Made by a program: the position numbers and the translations under genes. The notes under the pieces were generated by a model. It was not told where the DNA came from and did no database searches. It worked only from the letters and a program-made list of their open reading frames with translations. Below are positions 62,650 to 64,000 of a stretch of 64,000 nucleotides of DNA, in pieces (within the stretch, counting starts at the first letter, position 1; every line of letters starts with the position of its first letter). The stretch is taken from the NCBI RefSeq assembly GCF_001421485.1, contig NZ_LMKK01000003.1, forward strand, positions 789,164-853,163. The letters are read 5' to 3'. Origin of the DNA: Agreia sp. Leaf210. Its GTDB lineage: Bacteria > Actinomycetota > Actinomycetes > Actinomycetales > Microbacteriaceae.

Positions 62650-63763
62650 TGCCGTTCTCCTCTTCCGGCGCACGCTGTTCTTCGGGCGCACGCTGAGCGG
62701 CATCGCTGATCACGTCGTCGACGGAATCGAAGACGATGTCCTCTTCGTAGACTTCCACGAGGTCGCCGTCATCACCGCCGAGAGCCGCGTCGGCGCGTGC
62801 TGCTCGCTCACGCCACGACTCCGCCTCATCGACCCGGCCGAGGTCTTCGAGCACATCGGCGTAAGCCGAGAACAGATCGGCACTGTACGAGTAGGCCACG
62901 TCGGGGTTCAACTGGGGAATGTCGAGCTCGTCGAGCGCCGCCTCGGTCTGACCGAGGTCGAGGCGCGCACCGCTCATGGCGATCGCGACGGCGACCTGGG
63001 TGGCCGACGACAGCTCGGATCGCTGAACAGACCTGCCTACCTCGAGGGCCCTATCGGGGCGCCCGACGCCGCGCTCGCTGTCGACCATCAGGGCGAGCTG
63101 CTCGTTCGATCCCGAGATACGACGGTAGGTCCTCAGCTCCCGGATAGCCAGAGCGTAATCACCCGTGGCATAGGCCGTGATGGCAAGGGTCTCTCGAACG
63201 ATGCCGATGCGGCCGGCGCGACGCGCAGCGGAGATGGCGTGCCGGTGGGCAAGCTCCGGATCGGACTCGATGAGCCTCGCAGCCATGGCGAGATGCTGAG
63301 CGACGCCCTCGGCGTTCTCCTTGCTGAGAGTCTTCAACTCGTTGCGCGCACCCTTGTCGAGATCCCGCGCGGTGACACCCTCGGGAATCTCCGGGTCGTC
63401 ATGGCGCGGCCGCACGGCGCGGAGAGCTCGAGCCTGCTTCTCCTCTTCGCTGAGTTCCACCTCGCGTGAACGCGCGTCGCGGTCGTTCCGAGCCGGCTTA
63501 CCGCCACTGGTCCAGAGCTTGCGGTCGGAGCCCCTGTCGGGACGCCCGCCGCGGACAGGCCGATCACGCTGAGGTCGATCGCCGTCGCGTGCAGGGCGGT
63601 CGGTACCACCCTGTCGGTCGGGGCGATTCGGACGGTCGGCGCGGTTCGGTCGATCGGGACGATCCGACCCCGACGGACGTCCGGACTGCGGACCCCGGTT
63701 CTGGCGGGGAGCATCGTCTCGTCGGCCAGGTCGCTGCGGACCTCGATCAGGTGAATCGGTCAT
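62621..63763 (-). CDS. TPR-like protein with disordered RPDR-rich N-terminus
   Basis: A 380-residue protein. Residues 1-110 are a basic disordered region with repeats of RPDR/RPNR (SDRPDRPNRADRPNRPDRQ). Residues ~125-330 are helical repeats with TPR-like pattern (ALAITAYATGDYALAIREL, DLFSAYADVLEDLGRVDEA). The C-terminal tail is acidic. It matches the position of Rv1691 in the mycobacterial cluster; the function of that gene is unknown. The ATG at 63763 has GGGGAG 9 nt upstream. First gene of the cluster. Confidence 0.82.
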   Translation of the reverse strand: MTDSPDRGPQRPGRRDDAPRQNRGPQSGRPSGSDRPDRPNRADRPNRPDRQGGTDRPARDGDRPQRDRPVRGGRPDRGSDRKLWTSGGKPARNDRDARSREVELSEEEKQARALRAVRPRHDDPEIPEGVTARDLDKGARNELKTLSKENAEGVAQHLAMAARLIESDPELAHRHAISAARRAGRIGIVRETLAITAYATGDYALAIRELRTYRRISGSNEQLALMVDSERGVGRPDRALEVGRSVQRSELSSATQVAVAIAMSGARLDLGQTEAALDELDIPQLNPDVAYSYSADLFSAYADVLEDLGRVDEAESWRERAARADAALGGDDGDLVEVYEEDIVFDSVDDVISDAAQRAPEEQRAPEEENGSEPVRPSDS

Positions 63764-63896
63764 CGAAAATATCTCCCCACGCTGACGCGGACTCCGCGGC
63801 GTGCTCTGAATGCTGTGTAGTTGATTGGTTCATCCAATGCTTCACACACGGTACACGGTCACGCGTGTCGTAGCAGTGAATGGATGCTTAAACAGC

Positions 63897-63925
63897 GAAT
63901 GGCCACCCCTAGGGGGTGGCCATTC
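63897..63925 (-). terminator. rRNA operon terminator
   Basis: GAATGGCCACCCC (63897-63909) and GGGGTGGCCATTC (63913-63925) form a perfect 13-bp stem with a 3-nt loop, 10 nt after the 5S 3' end on the minus strand, followed by GCTGTTTAAG. The mRNA for the TPR-like protein starts beyond it, from a promoter I cannot place exactly in 63764-63896. Confidence 0.85.
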
Positions 63926-63934
63926 GTGTAATAG

Positions 63935-64000
63935 GAGTCCGGCGGTGTCCTACTCTCCCACAAGGTCCCCCTTGCAGTACCATCGGCGCAGAGAGTCTTG
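63935..64000 (-). rRNA. rrf: 5S ribosomal RNA (3' part; continues past the right edge)
   Basis: The sequence on the given strand (GTGTCCTACTCTCCCAC, CAGTACCATCGGCGC) is the reverse complement of the 3' half of 5S rRNA and follows the E. coli molecule closely. The remainder, with 23S and 16S genes, should lie to the right of the window. Confidence 0.95.

Overview
The window is chromosomal DNA from a high-GC Gram-positive bacterium, most likely an actinobacterium of the Microbacteriaceae type. Three things point there: strong G/C bias at third codon positions, an LAxTG (sortase E type) surface signal, and the gene order of the last 16 kb. That order (TPR-like protein, HAD phosphatase, ~50-aa protein, tlyA, nadK, recN, pyrG, NUDIX, xerD, parA, scpA, scpB, rluB, cmk, der) closely follows the Mycobacterium tuberculosis Rv1691-Rv1713 region. 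I see no insertion sequence, prophage or CRISPR array.

Layout. 1-8.7 kb: tail of a zinc alcohol dehydrogenase, an HdeD-like membrane protein, an MscS channel, a translationally coupled pnuC-nadR NAD-salvage pair, a DUF3105-DUF305 pair with a nearby ArsR regulator, a secreted lytic-transglycosylase-like protein and a stand-alone ATP-dependent DNA ligase. 8.7-15 kb: an LAxTG-anchored M28 peptidase, a stand-alone LigD-type polymerase domain, and a glycine betaine ABC operon (proV-proW-proX) behind a structured leader. 15-24 kb: mostly single genes, including an LLM flavin oxidoreductase, a DEAD-box helicase, a divergent EamA exporter/MarR pair sharing a double palindrome, an alcohol dehydrogenase and a lone ECF S component with an iron-box-like site. 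24-31 kb: a sugar ABC/GH3 glucosidase operon with a divergent LacI regulator. 31-35 kb: an ABC1-family kinase with a PadR regulator, DoxX and Ppx/GppA.

34.9-41.7 kb is the most distinctive part. A TetR regulator that appears to start at an ATC codon precedes an amidase, a 959-aa kinase/class III aminotransferase fusion and an agmatine-deiminase-family enzyme. The fusion joins the two families that in animals act in sequence as amino-alcohol kinase and phospho-lyase. I infer an uncharacterised catabolic route for an amide/guanidino/amino-alcohol compound.

41.7-48 kb: a FUSC transporter, tRNA-Pro(GGG), a LolA/RseB-like protein with its own ABC transporter, a DUF3054 protein and a GNAT/TetR pair around a perfect operator. 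48-63.8 kb: the conserved housekeeping cluster, all on the minus strand, tightly overlapping, and ending at a terminator after der. The window closes on the 3' part of a 5S rRNA gene preceded by the terminator of an rRNA operon that continues beyond the right edge.
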